From Acidimicrobiales bacterium (GTDB lineage: Bacteria; Actinomycetota; Acidimicrobiia; Acidimicrobiales; DATDAH01), in assembly GCA_016794585.1 (NCBI GenBank), contig JAEUJM010000043.1, positions 62,001 through 126,000 of the forward strand: 64,000 bases of DNA, read 5' to 3'. A program made the translations under genes and the position numbers. This document shows positions 49,266 through 58,397 of this stretch, one piece after another. Position 1 is the stretch's first letter. Each line of letters opens with the position of its first letter. The notes under the pieces are model-generated. The model saw only the letters and a program-made list of their open reading frames with translations. It was not told the DNA's origin and did no database searches.

Positions 49266-51043
49266 CGGATGCCCTGGCGCTGGAGCCACAGCTCGAGCAG
49301 CCCGATCTGCCACAACGGGTTGCCACCGAGCGGCGTGAGTGCGGCGTTGGGGTCCTGGAGCAGGCGGTCGACGGCATCCGGTCGGAACAGGCCGCGGGCT
49401 TTGGCTTCGGGCGCGTAGAGCGCGCCCCGGACCATCTCGAGCACCTCGCCGTCGAGGTGGGTGAGGGCCGGGACCGGGAAGTACCCCTTCGGCCGGTCGA
49501 TCACCTCCTGCGGGATCACCTGGCGGGCCACCTCCTTCAAGACACCTTTGCCGCCTTGGTCCAGCAGCAGCTCAGGCGGGCAGGCACCGGCCAGCTCGAC
49601 GAGGTCGTGGTCGAGGAAGGGCACCCGGGCCTCGAGGCCCCAGGCCATCGTCATGTTGTCCACGCGCTTCACCGGGTCCTCCACCAGCATCACCTCGGTG
49701 TCGAGGCGCAGGGCTCGGTCGACCGCCGTGTCGGCGCCGGGCCGCGCGAAGTGGGCGTCGATCAGCTCGCCGGTCACGTCGTGATCGGCGAGCCAGTCCC
49801 CGTCCACGAGGTCGGACATCGCCGCGTGCGGGCGGTCCACGAACCCTTCCCGATAGGCGGACGCTCCGTCGTCGTCGGCGTCGACCAGCGGCGGGTACCA
49901 GTGGTACCCGGCGAAGACCTCGTCGGCGCCCTGGCCCGACTGCACCACCTTCACGTGCCGGGAGACGACCTGCGAGAGCAGGGAGAACGCCACGACGTCG
50001 TGGCTCACCATCGGCTCGCTCATGGCTCCGATCGCGTCACGCAGGGCGGGGACGAGATCATCGGTGGGGATGCGCAGGCGGTGGTGATCGGTGTCGAAAC
50101 GCTCCGCCACGACGTCGGAGTAGCGGAACTCGTCGCCCTCGATCTCGCCGGCCGATTCGAAGCCGATGCTGAAGGTGGACAGCCGGTCCTGGCCGAGCTC
50201 GGCCAAGAGCCCCACGATGAGGCTCGAGTCGAGGCCGCCCGACAGGAGGACCCCGACCGGGACATCGGCGACCAGACGGCGGCGGACCGCCTGCCGTAGC
50301 GACGCGCCGAGGGCGTCCCGCCACTCGTCGGCCGAGAGGTCGACCAGGTCGTCACGGCGCCGGCGCGCCGCCTCCCAGTACCGGTGGGTCGATCGACCGC
50401 CGTCGGGCTCGACCGTCATGACCGTGCCGGCGTCGAGGCGCCGGACGCCGGTGAGGATCGTGCGTGGGGCGGGCACGACCGAGTGCAGCGAAAGGTAGTG
50501 GTGGAGCGCGACGGGGTCGATGCTGGTGTCGACGCCGCCGCCCGCGACGAGGGCAGGGAGGGTGGAGGCGAAACGCAGGGCGCCATCGACGTCGGCGAGG
50601 TACAAGGGCTTGATGCCGAGGCGGTCGCGGGCCAGCACCACGCGCCCGCTGTCGCGCTCGGCGACGGCGAAGGCGAACATGCCGACGAGCCGATCCACCA
50701 CCGCCGTTCCCCAGCGGTGGTAGCCGGCCAGGATGACCTCGGTGTCGCCGTGCGACGAGAACGTGTAGCCACCGGCCACGAGCTCGGCCCGCAGCGCCTC
50801 GTAGTTGTAGATGCACCCGTTGAAGGTGACCGTGAGGCCCAGGTCCGAGCGGTGGAACGGCTGCGCCGCCGCCTCCGACAGGTCGATGATCGCCAGTCGC
50901 CGGTGGGCGAACGCGATCGGCCCGCTCGCCCACACCCCCGATCCATCGGGCCCGCGGGACTCGAGACGAGTGGCCATGGCGTCGACGGCGGCCACATCGG
51001 CGCGCTCCCCCGCCCTGCGCACCTCGCCCGCGATCCCACACAC
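49262..51043 (-). CDS. asnO: NAGGN amidotransferase (asparagine-synthase family)
   Basis: 593 residues beginning MCGIAGEVRRAG with catalytic Cys2 of the class II glutamine amidotransferase domain (SRGPDGSGVW, FNGCIYNYEAL). The synthetase domain has the ATP-pyrophosphatase loop VLLSGGLDSSLIVG and QSGQGADEVFAGYHWY, and EARVPFLDHDLVELA. In the NAGGN locus it converts the C-terminal carboxylate of acetyl-Gln-Gln to the amide. It is first in the operon; a tRNA-Val gene lies 110 bases upstream. Confidence 0.92.
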   Translation of the reverse strand: MCGIAGEVRRAGERADVAAVDAMATRLESRGPDGSGVWASGPIAFAHRRLAIIDLSEAAAQPFHRSDLGLTVTFNGCIYNYEALRAELVAGGYTFSSHGDTEVILAGYHRWGTAVVDRLVGMFAFAVAERDSGRVVLARDRLGIKPLYLADVDGALRFASTLPALVAGGGVDTSIDPVALHHYLSLHSVVPAPRTILTGVRRLDAGTVMTVEPDGGRSTHRYWEAARRRRDDLVDLSADEWRDALGASLRQAVRRRLVADVPVGVLLSGGLDSSLIVGLLAELGQDRLSTFSIGFESAGEIEGDEFRYSDVVAERFDTDHHRLRIPTDDLVPALRDAIGAMSEPMVSHDVVAFSLLSQVVSRHVKVVQSGQGADEVFAGYHWYPPLVDADDDGASAYREGFVDRPHAAMSDLVDGDWLADHDVTGELIDAHFARPGADTAVDRALRLDTEVMLVEDPVKRVDNMTMAWGLEARVPFLDHDLVELAGACPPELLLDQGGKGVLKEVARQVIPQEVIDRPKGYFPVPALTHLDGEVLEMVRGALYAPEAKARGLFRPDAVDRLLQDPNAALTPLGGNPLWQIGLLELWLQRQGIR

Positions 51044-51153
51044 GACCCCGGCCTTACCCGGACCACCGGCGACTATGCGCGGGCCTCCTCACCGCAACCG
51101 AACGCCCGGGGCGGTCGGCCGCGGCGATCGACCCGGACGTCACCCGTCCCCGG

Positions 51154-51228
51154 TGGGCGCTGAGGGACTCGAACCCCCGACCCCCTCCTTGTAAGGGAGG
51201 TGCTCTGACCAGACTGAGCTAAGCGCCC
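51154..51228 (-). tRNA. tRNA-Val (TAC)
   Basis: Minus strand: acceptor GGGCGCT pairs with AGCGCCC, D-arm AGCTCAGTCTGGTCAGAGC, anticodon arm CCTCC-CTTACAA-GGAGG (anticodon TAC) and T-arm GGGGG-TTCGAGT-CCCTC with one wobble or mismatch. CCA is not encoded. Confidence 0.95.
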
Positions 51229-51335
51229 GGGTCGGCCACGCTAGCCCTTGTCCCCACCGACCCTCGCGTGGTTGCCGCCAGCGCCTCCGGAGCGTCGGCT
51301 ACCCTCCGGTTCTCGCCACCGAGGGGAACGTCCCA

Positions 51336-53612
51336 ATGCCACATCCGTCCCGGACATTGCGACGCAGCGTGGTCGTTGCGTCACTGACCGCAACGGCACT
51401 GGCCGCTGCCCTCATCGCCACGTCGCCGCCCGCCGGTGCGCAGGGCGCCCCCGAGGCGGGTAACCCAGCGCTCACCATCACGAAGGTCGCCGACCAGGCC
51501 ACCGTGGTCGCCGGCGACCCGATCGACTACCACCTCACGGTCACCAACACGGGCGACGTCACCCTCACCGGCGTCACCATCATCGATCCGAAGGCGCCGG
51601 ACTGCGCGGGCCCGGTGGCAGACCTCGCGCCCGCCGAGGACGTCGTCGTCGACTGCTCGTACACCACGGTCGACCCCGACGACGTCGGCACCTACAGCAA
51701 CGCCGCGGTGGTCACCTCGAACGAAGGGGCCCTGGCGCTGTCCGAGACGGTGAACACCACCGTCGAGGCCCCCCTGTCCGAGCTGACCGTCACGAAGACG
51801 GCAGACGAGACGAGCGTGATCGCGGGCGATGACATCCACTTCCACGTCGAGGTCACGAACAGCGGCAACCAGCCCCTGACGGGGGTGACGGTCACCGACC
51901 CGGTGGCGCCCGGTTGCGACAGCGCCGTCGGTGCCCTGGCCCCTGACGCCGGCACGACCATCGACTGCACCTACACCACCGACGCGGGCGACGTCGGTAC
52001 GGTCAGCAACGTGGCGTCGGCGGTGTCCGACCAGACCACCTCGGTCGACTCCAACCAGGTGGACGTCACCGTCACGGCGGAGTCCTTCGGGCTGACCGCC
52101 ACCCTGACGGTCGACCAGAGCGAGGTGGTCGCAGGCGAGGACCTCGACTACCACCTCGAGCTCGAGAACACCGGTAACCGCACGCTCACCGGCCTCGCGG
52201 TCACCGACGCCGCGGCACCCGACTGCGACGGCCCCGTGGCCGACCTCGCCGCCGGGGCCACGACCACGGTGGACTGCACCTACACCACGACCCCGGGCGA
52301 CGTCGGCACCTTCGCCAACAGCGCGTCCGTGGACTCCAACGAGACGACCGCCGTGGTCAGCAACGAGGTGTCCAGCACCGTCGTCGCTGCGGCGCCCGCC
52401 ATCACCATCGCCCAGACGGTCGACCAGACCTCCGTGTTCGTCACCGAGGAGATCGACCTCCACCTGGAGCTGGAGAACACCGGCAACCAGACCCTCACCG
52501 GCATCGTGATCGTCGACTTCAAGGCGCCGGACTGCGCCGGACCGGTCGCCGACCTGGCGGCCGGAGCGAGCATCACCATCGACTGCACCTACATCCCGGT
52601 GCTGGCCGACGTGGGCAGCTGGAAGAACACCGCCGCGGTCGACACGGCCCAGACCCCGCTGCTCGCGTCGAACCAGATCAGCGTGACGGTCAAGGCACCG
52701 TTCTGCGGACCGAACCCGGTGAACATCTCGCTGGCCGAGGGCGACGTGCCCACCGAGGGCGACGACGTGATCCTCGGCACGCCGGGGCCAGACGTCATCA
52801 ACAGCCTCGGCGGCGACGACGCCATCTGCGCCCTCGGCGGTGACGACATCATCGACGGCGGCGCTGGCGCTGACCTCATCGTCGGCATGAACGGCGCGGA
52901 CACCATCACGGGCGGGTTCGGGTCCGACTACCTGCTCGGTGACCTCGACTTCGCCACCTCCAACCCAGGGGCCGATGTCATCAACGGCGGCGGCGGCAAC
53001 GACTACATCGACTCGTGGGTGGGAGACGACACCATCGACGGCGGGCCGGGCAACGACGAGATCTACGCCCGTGGCGGCTCGGACACCGTCGTTGCCGGTG
53101 ACGGCAACGACTTCGTGCGCGGCTACGGCGGCAACGACGACATCGACGGTGGCGCCGGTCGTGACCAGCTCTACGGCGACGAAGGCAACGACACCATCCA
53201 CGGCGGCTCCGACAACGACGTCCTCATCGGCAACGCGGGGGCCGACGTCCTGACCGGCGGAGGCGGCGTCGACCTCCTCAAGGGTGGTGGCGGTGCGGAC
53301 CGCGCCGACGGCGGCGCCGGCGACGACCGGGTCGACGGCGACGACGGCGACGACGTCGTCAAGGGCGGCACCGGCAACGACGTGGTCAAGGGCGGCAACC
53401 AGAACGACCAGGTCCATGGCGGCAGCGGCAACGACGTGCTCTTCGGCGACGCCGGCAACGACCGCTTGTTCGGCGACGCCGGCATCGACCGCCTCAGCGG
53501 CGGCACCGGCAACGACCGCCTCAGCGGCGGCTTGGGCTCGGACGGCTGCTTCGGCGACTCGGGCACCGATGTCGCCGACAACACCTGCGACGCCACGGCG
53601 AACGTGCCCTGA
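51336..53612 (+). CDS. Secreted DUF11/DUF7507-like repeat protein with RTX calcium repeats
   Basis: 758 residues. Sec signal peptide (VVVASLTATALAAALIATSP, cleavage near AGA-QGA at 34-36), then four ~105-residue Ig-like units of the DUF11/DUF7507 type (DPIDYHLTVTNTGDVTLTGV and CTYTTDAGDVGTVSNVASAV patterns) to ~455. From ~470 to 750 there are about 18 nonapeptide RTX units (GGxGxDxUx, e.g. GGDDIIDGGAGADLIVG). RTX repeats fold as calcium-bound beta rolls. The final ~20 residues contain a Cys pair (DGCFGDSG ... DNTCDA). No type I secretion genes are nearby, so Sec export is likely. Surface or matrix role inferred. Confidence 0.9.
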   Translation: MPHPSRTLRRSVVVASLTATALAAALIATSPPAGAQGAPEAGNPALTITKVADQATVVAGDPIDYHLTVTNTGDVTLTGVTIIDPKAPDCAGPVADLAPAEDVVVDCSYTTVDPDDVGTYSNAAVVTSNEGALALSETVNTTVEAPLSELTVTKTADETSVIAGDDIHFHVEVTNSGNQPLTGVTVTDPVAPGCDSAVGALAPDAGTTIDCTYTTDAGDVGTVSNVASAVSDQTTSVDSNQVDVTVTAESFGLTATLTVDQSEVVAGEDLDYHLELENTGNRTLTGLAVTDAAAPDCDGPVADLAAGATTTVDCTYTTTPGDVGTFANSASVDSNETTAVVSNEVSSTVVAAAPAITIAQTVDQTSVFVTEEIDLHLELENTGNQTLTGIVIVDFKAPDCAGPVADLAAGASITIDCTYIPVLADVGSWKNTAAVDTAQTPLLASNQISVTVKAPFCGPNPVNISLAEGDVPTEGDDVILGTPGPDVINSLGGDDAICALGGDDIIDGGAGADLIVGMNGADTITGGFGSDYLLGDLDFATSNPGADVINGGGGNDYIDSWVGDDTIDGGPGNDEIYARGGSDTVVAGDGNDFVRGYGGNDDIDGGAGRDQLYGDEGNDTIHGGSDNDVLIGNAGADVLTGGGGVDLLKGGGGADRADGGAGDDRVDGDDGDDVVKGGTGNDVVKGGNQNDQVHGGSGNDVLFGDAGNDRLFGDAGIDRLSGGTGNDRLSGGLGSDGCFGDSGTDVADNTCDATANVP
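52769..53590 (+). repeat. RTX nonapeptide-coding repeats
   Basis: About 27-base units encode GG-x-G-[ND]-D-x-[ILV]-x in tandem through the 3' third of the secreted protein gene. The most regular block lies at ~53270-53560. Confidence 0.8.
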
Positions 53613-53645
53613 CCGCTGGGCCGCGGGCCGGCGCGGCGTCGGGGC

Positions 53646-54161
53646 TCAGGCCACCTCGCCGCCGCGCAGGCCGCGGTCCATCCCATCCCGGTCCGTGCGG
53701 GCCAGCGCCATCAGTGCGGTCGTGGTCTCGTGCTGGAGCTCGGGCAGCGCATCAGGGGGGAACCAGCGCGCCTCGGCGATCTCCGCGGACACCGGTCGGA
53801 CGTCGTCGAGCGCGGCTCCGGCGCTGAGCCGGGCCCGGTACACCAGGTCGACGCGCTGCGGCACGGCGTCCACCACCACGGCAGGCTCGCCCCAGAGGTC
53901 GACCTCGAGACCGACCTCCTCCCGCACCTCGCGACGAGCGGCGACGGCGGGGTCCTCCCGCCGGTTCAGCAGCCCACCCGGGACTCCCCAGCGGCTCCGG
54001 TAGCTGTGGCGGATCAACAGGAGCGCACCGTCGTGTCGTTCGATGATGCACATGGCGCCGACGGTGTAGGAAGGCGCGATCGTGCGCACCACCCAGCGCC
54101 GGCCGAGGACGGGGAGTCGCTGGTAGCACCGCAGGGCGAAGCGGTGCAGACGGTCGGGCAC
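53646..54161 (-). CDS. NUDIX hydrolase
   Basis: 171 residues from GTG 54161. A perfect NUDIX box, G-x5-E-x7-REV-x-EE-x-G, spans residues 63-84 (GLLNRREDPAVAARREVREE then VG). The N-terminal segment (HRFALRCYQRLPVLGRRWVV) precedes the NUDIX core. Cleaves nucleoside-diphosphate-linked compounds with Mg2+; substrate unknown. Starts 4 bases after the inositol-phosphatase-like stop codon. Confidence 0.88.
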   Translation of the reverse strand: MPDRLHRFALRCYQRLPVLGRRWVVRTIAPSYTVGAMCIIERHDGALLLIRHSYRSRWGVPGGLLNRREDPAVAARREVREEVGLEVDLWGEPAVVVDAVPQRVDLVYRARLSAGAALDDVRPVSAEIAEARWFPPDALPELQHETTTALMALARTDRDGMDRGLRGGEVA

Positions 54162-54165
54162 CGGC

Positions 54166-54942
54166 TCAGGATACGGGCGGCGCCCCGCCGAACGACCTGC
54201 GGGCCTCGACGAGCGCATCGAGCAGGGCCGGCGTCGCCGCGGCCACCGGCGTCCGTCGGGCGGCATGGTCGAGGACCACGAGCTCACGGTCGACGGCGTC
54301 GACCACCGGGACACCGGCCTCCCGACACACCAGGAGGGCCCCGAGGTAGTCCCACGCCCCATGGGCGTCGGGCGAGCAGTCCACGAACGCGTCGAGGGTG
54401 CCGTCGGCCACCGCGCAGAGATCGAGGGCCACCGCCCCCATCGCCCGGAACTGACGCCATCCCAGGTGGCGAGGAGGAAGCCCCGAGAGCCCGACCACGG
54501 CATCGCCGAGATCGGTGCACCCCGTGGGGGCGAGCGCCTCACCGTCGACGAGGGCCCCGCCACCTCGCTGCGCCTCATAGGTGCGACCGCTGACGAGGTT
54601 GCGGACCAGGGACGCCCTCGGGCCGTCGGCGTCGACGGCGCAGAGGCTCGTCGCGTACCAGGGCAGCCGCCGGGAGGCGTTCGTGGAGCCGTCGAGAGGA
54701 TCGACGACCACGACCACCCGGGCATCGAGGCCCCGGGCGCCCGATTCCTCACTCAACACCCCCACCCCGGCGCGTGCGAGCACCGCGTGGACCGCGGCGT
54801 CGGCGACGAGGTCGCTGCGGTACTGCCCGAGCCGCTCACCGGAGGGGCCCCAGTCCGCCAACGGGGCCAGCGCATCGGCCACCGCATCCGCAGCCGCTCG
54901 AAGCAGTGCTCTCAGCTCGTCGTCGTCCACCTGTGCTCCCAT
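54166..54942 (-). CDS. Inositol-monophosphatase-family phosphatase
   Basis: 258 residues from ATG 54942. Metal site: LSEESGA (Glu65/66), VVDPLDGSTNASRRLP (Asp81, Asp84) and GAWDYLGALLVCREAG (Asp near 198). These are the Li-sensitive phosphatase signatures of IMPase/CysQ/FBPase-like enzymes. The substrate could be myo-inositol-1-phosphate (phosphatidylinositol synthesis is relevant given PimB) or another sugar phosphate. Divergent from the next gene by 36 bases. Confidence 0.87.
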   Translation of the reverse strand: MGAQVDDDELRALLRAAADAVADALAPLADWGPSGERLGQYRSDLVADAAVHAVLARAGVGVLSEESGARGLDARVVVVVDPLDGSTNASRRLPWYATSLCAVDADGPRASLVRNLVSGRTYEAQRGGGALVDGEALAPTGCTDLGDAVVGLSGLPPRHLGWRQFRAMGAVALDLCAVADGTLDAFVDCSPDAHGAWDYLGALLVCREAGVPVVDAVDRELVVLDHAARRTPVAAATPALLDALVEARRSFGGAPPVS

Positions 54943-54978
54943 GTCCGCAATGTCGCACCTCCGTGGCAGGCTAGGGAC

Positions 54979-55542
54979 GTGGCCGCCATCGACGTCGCTG
55001 GTTTCATCGCCGACCTGAAGGACCACGCCGTGGACCACGGCTTCCACGTCCACGACGAGCGCCATTTCGTCGAGTCCTACTCGCTGCGCCAGGCGTGGGA
55101 GGTCGACCTCCATCCCGAGGAGGCATGCGGCGGCCCGCTCGACCTGCACCTCTCCCTCGAGGTCGACCCAAGGGTCCTGCTGTCTTTCGAGGACAAGGTG
55201 CTCGAGCTCCCCGAGACCGACGAGCCCCCGGACGAGTTCCACTTCCCGATGCTCTTCACCTGGGCGCTCCCGCCGTTGCCGATGGGCCCCGACCTGCTCG
55301 TGCTCGCCACCGAGCTCGCCGGCGTGGGAGGGCCGGACCTCCCCCTCGAGGTCTCCGCCATCGACTCCTTCGCGGCGGTGACCGACGCCCCCGAGCGCAG
55401 CCTCGCCATCGTCGCCCGCATCGAGGTCTCCCTCGCCAAGGTCTTCCTCGGCCAGGAGCTGCTCTGCGAGGTGCTCGACCGCTGCCTGGCGGTCAGCCAG
55501 TACCTGCTCGACCGCGCCCCCGTCTGGCTCGACGAGGTCTGA
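54979..55542 (+). CDS. Conserved-looking hypothetical protein (187 aa)
   Basis: GTG 54979. The protein is soluble and acidic, with LRQAWEVDLHPEEACGGPLD, an LSLEVDPRVLLSFEDKVLEL strand pair, and a C-terminal helical segment SQYLLDRAPVWLDEV. No catalytic motif, signal or TM is visible. Codon use and composition match real neighbours, and it lacks the Arg/Pro-rich look of shadow frames. Function unknown. Confidence 0.7.
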   Translation: MAAIDVAGFIADLKDHAVDHGFHVHDERHFVESYSLRQAWEVDLHPEEACGGPLDLHLSLEVDPRVLLSFEDKVLELPETDEPPDEFHFPMLFTWALPPLPMGPDLLVLATELAGVGGPDLPLEVSAIDSFAAVTDAPERSLAIVARIEVSLAKVFLGQELLCEVLDRCLAVSQYLLDRAPVWLDEV

Positions 55543-55552
55543 TCGCCGCCGT

Positions 55553-56872
55553 TCAGCGGCGGCCGGACGCCAACCAGGCGCCGACGGCCAGCACGTGGTC
55601 GTCGCTGCCGCGACGGCCGACCACCTGCACCCCCACGGGTAACCCCTCGATCCGGGCGAACGGGAGGCAGAGCACGGGGAGCCCTGTCAGCGAGAACGGC
55701 GCCGTGAGCGCGAGGAGGCTCGGGCGCAGCGGTGCCGGCCCCGACTCCAGCTCGACCGCTTCGCTCCCCTGGAGCGGCGCCGGCACGGGCGTCGCGGGCA
55801 GGACCAACGCGTCGACGCGGCCCACGGCCGCGTCGAGGGCGTCCGCCAGCTCGGCGCGCGCGGTGCGGGCGTCCGTCTCGGCGGTCGCCTCCGCCTCGAT
55901 CCCCGCCTCGAGCTGGGCGCGCACCGTCGGCGAGAACCCGTCCGGGTTGGTCGCCAGCGCCGAGGCGTGCACCCTGGCGGCCTCCGGCGCCTGGATCGCC
56001 CGGAAGATGTCGAGGGCGTCCTCGATGCCCGGCAGATCGAGGTCCACGACGTCGACACCGGACCGCCGGGCCACGTCCAGCCAGCCCTCGAAGGCGTGGC
56101 GGACCGGCCGGGAGAGACGACCACGGAGGAACCCCAACGGCACCGCGAACCGCGCCGGCATGCGGGGCAGGAGCGGCGCCGGCGACGTGCCCGAGAGCAC
56201 CGCGGTGAACAAGGCGGCATCGTCGACCGACCGGACCAGCGGCCCGGCGTGGTCGCACGTGAGGCTCAGTGGGAGCGCACCGTCGAGCGGGACGCGTCCG
56301 GTGGTCGGCTTGAAGCCGACGACGCCGCAGTGGCTGGCCGGAACCCGTATGGACCCCCCGGTGTCCGTCCCGAGTGAGGCCAGACCGATGCCGGCCGCCA
56401 CGGCGGCGGCCGACCCGCTGCTCGACCCGCCGGCCTGACGTTGGGGGTCGACGGGATTGGCGACGTGGCCGGTCCACTGGTTCTCACCGGTGATGCCGTA
56501 GGCGACCTCGTGCAGATTGACGGTGGCGACCACGATGGCGCCGGCATCGCGGAGGCGGGTGACCGCCGTGCCCTGCCCTCCGAGGTCGGGCAGCGGCGCA
56601 CGGGTGCCCGCCCGGAGCGGGAACCCGTCCACCACGAACAGGTCCTTGACGGTGATGGGCAGACCGTGGAGCGGGCCCACGACCTCCCCGGCGGCGAGCT
56701 GCGCGTCACGGGCTCCGGCGAGCGTGAGCGCACCGTCGCGGTCGAGGTGGGCGACCACGTTCAGCTCGGCGCGGGCATCGGCACGAGCGAGGGCGCGCTC
56801 GACGAGCTCGCGCGAGCTGGTGGTGCCCGCCCGGAGGGCGGCGGCGGCCGCCCCGAGGGTGTCAGGCTCCAT
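55553..56872 (-). CDS. Amidase-signature family hydrolase
   Basis: 439 residues from ATG 56872. The Ser-cisSer-Lys triad is visible: ITVKDLFVV (Lys76), RQAGGSSSGSAAAVAAG (cis-Ser ~150) and SLGTDTGGSIRVPAS (nucleophile Ser174). Hydrolyses carboxamides; without gatB/gatC it is not a GatA. Its start overlaps the sulfatase stop by 11 bases, suggesting a joint transcript with the sulfatase and hydrolase upstream. Substrate unknown. Confidence 0.88.
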   Translation of the reverse strand: MEPDTLGAAAAALRAGTTSSRELVERALARADARAELNVVAHLDRDGALTLAGARDAQLAAGEVVGPLHGLPITVKDLFVVDGFPLRAGTRAPLPDLGGQGTAVTRLRDAGAIVVATVNLHEVAYGITGENQWTGHVANPVDPQRQAGGSSSGSAAAVAAGIGLASLGTDTGGSIRVPASHCGVVGFKPTTGRVPLDGALPLSLTCDHAGPLVRSVDDAALFTAVLSGTSPAPLLPRMPARFAVPLGFLRGRLSRPVRHAFEGWLDVARRSGVDVVDLDLPGIEDALDIFRAIQAPEAARVHASALATNPDGFSPTVRAQLEAGIEAEATAETDARTARAELADALDAAVGRVDALVLPATPVPAPLQGSEAVELESGPAPLRPSLLALTAPFSLTGLPVLCLPFARIEGLPVGVQVVGRRGSDDHVLAVGAWLASGRR

Positions 56873-58388
56873 CCACGGCCTCCGTCGACCCCGAGGTCGA
56901 CAGCGACGCCGACGCCCGCGGCTGCATGGCTGGGTGCTCGGGTGGGAACCGTCCGGTGCCGCCATCCAGCAGCAGCAGACCGGTCATGGTGCGGTCGAGG
57001 TGGTTCATGCGCCACTCGAGCATGGCCTGAGCTTCGCCGAGGACGACCTCGGGATCGCGGATCTCGGTGCGCCAGGTCGGGTCCGCGGCGAGGTCGAAGC
57101 AACGCCACCCACCGTCACCGAAGTGGACGTAGGCGCGCTCTTCGCTGCGGCGTACGGCCAGGTGGTAGGTCTCGGGCCGTCGATCCCACGGCCAGGGGAA
57201 CTCGCGGAACGCCAGCACGACGTCGCGCCAGTCCCACTCGTAGAACGCGGCGGTCCGCCACCAGGGCGGCTCCTCGCCGTCGAGGAACGGCGTCAGCGGC
57301 ACCCCGTCGCATTGCGCGGGCACGTCGATGCCCATCGCGTCGCACAGCGAGGGGAACACGTCCACGTTCTCGGTGAAGCGCTCGACGACGGTCCCCTGCC
57401 CTCCCTGGCGGTGGGGGTCGCGCCAGATGGACACGACGCGGTAGCTGGCCTCGAAGAAGCCCGCCTTCTCGATGAGGCCCTGGTCACCGAGCTGTTCGCC
57501 GTGGTCTGCGGTGACGACCACGACGGTGTCGTCCCACTGACCCAGGCGCTCCAGCGCCGCTCGGAGCCGGCCCACCTGATGGTCGACGTCGCTGATCATG
57601 CCGTAGTACTGCGCCCGGAGGGCCCGGATGGCCGCCTCGTCGGCAGGCGCACCGAGGAACGGGTGCTCGAGCATGTGGTCGTGCAACGGGTGGCGGTCGT
57701 CGGCCGGCGGCACCGGCAAGGGGACGTCGGCGGGGTCGTACGCGGTCGCCCAGTGGCCGGCGGCGGCGTAGGGCGGGTGCGGGCGCAGGAACGATGCGTG
57801 GGCGAACCACGGTGCACCCCCGGCGGCCTGCTCCTCGATCCACGCGATGAGACGGTCGGCCAGGAACGCGGAGACACCGTGCTCGGCAGGTCGGTCGGGC
57901 TCGGACGACAGGGCGGCGTCCGGGTTGTCCGGGACGTCGTAGCCCAGCTCGGCCAGCCACGTGAGCCACGGGACCACCTCGGTGGGAAGGTGGAGCACCG
58001 GATCGAACCCGGCCAGCACACCCTCGTAGGTGTCGAGGCGGGGATCGTCGGGACCAGAGGCCAGCCGAGGGTCGATCCCCTGGTCGGTGTATCCGAACAG
58101 CGCCGGCCGATACCCGGCCCGGCGGGCGGCGAGGGCCAGGTTGTCGAAGCGGCTGTCCAAGGGCGTGCCGTTGCTGACCACCCGGTTGTTCATCTGGTAC
58201 GTGCCCGTGTACAGCGCCGCACGCCCCGGGCTGCAGGGCGCCGCCTGCGAGTAGTGGTTCGCGAAGCGGACGCCCTCCGCCGCGAGCCGATCGAGGTTCG
58301 GGGTGCGCACGACCGGGTGGCCCGCGCACGACAGCGAGTCCGCCCGGAACTGGTCGAGCGTGATGAACAGGATGTTCGGGCGCGTCAC
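56862..58388 (-). CDS. Sulfatase (Cys-type, alkaline-phosphatase superfamily)
   Basis: 508 residues from GTG 58388. The formylglycine signature C-x-P-x-R is at AAPCSPGRAALYTG (Cys52). Metal sites: PNILFITLDQFRADSL (N-terminal Asp) and VVVTADHGEQLGDQ (Asp-His). Length and ISDVDHQVGRL fit the arylsulfatase/phosphonate-monoester-hydrolase clade. Maturation needs a formylglycine-generating enzyme, which is not present here. No signal peptide is seen, so it is predicted cytoplasmic. Located 9 bases after the alpha/beta hydrolase. Confidence 0.9.
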   Translation of the reverse strand: MTRPNILFITLDQFRADSLSCAGHPVVRTPNLDRLAAEGVRFANHYSQAAPCSPGRAALYTGTYQMNNRVVSNGTPLDSRFDNLALAARRAGYRPALFGYTDQGIDPRLASGPDDPRLDTYEGVLAGFDPVLHLPTEVVPWLTWLAELGYDVPDNPDAALSSEPDRPAEHGVSAFLADRLIAWIEEQAAGGAPWFAHASFLRPHPPYAAAGHWATAYDPADVPLPVPPADDRHPLHDHMLEHPFLGAPADEAAIRALRAQYYGMISDVDHQVGRLRAALERLGQWDDTVVVVTADHGEQLGDQGLIEKAGFFEASYRVVSIWRDPHRQGGQGTVVERFTENVDVFPSLCDAMGIDVPAQCDGVPLTPFLDGEEPPWWRTAAFYEWDWRDVVLAFREFPWPWDRRPETYHLAVRRSEERAYVHFGDGGWRCFDLAADPTWRTEIRDPEVVLGEAQAMLEWRMNHLDRTMTGLLLLDGGTGRFPPEHPAMQPRASASLSTSGSTEAVDGA

Positions 58389-58397
58389 CGGGAGCGC

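Noticed and set aside
51381-53417. 678-aa minus-strand frame with Val-Asp-Asp-Val repeats
   Set aside because: Complement of the RTX/DUF11 gene; no start signal or recognisable fold.
53270-53560. CRISPR-like array
   Set aside because: The periodicity is ~27 bases of coding RTX repeats with variable third positions and no spacers.
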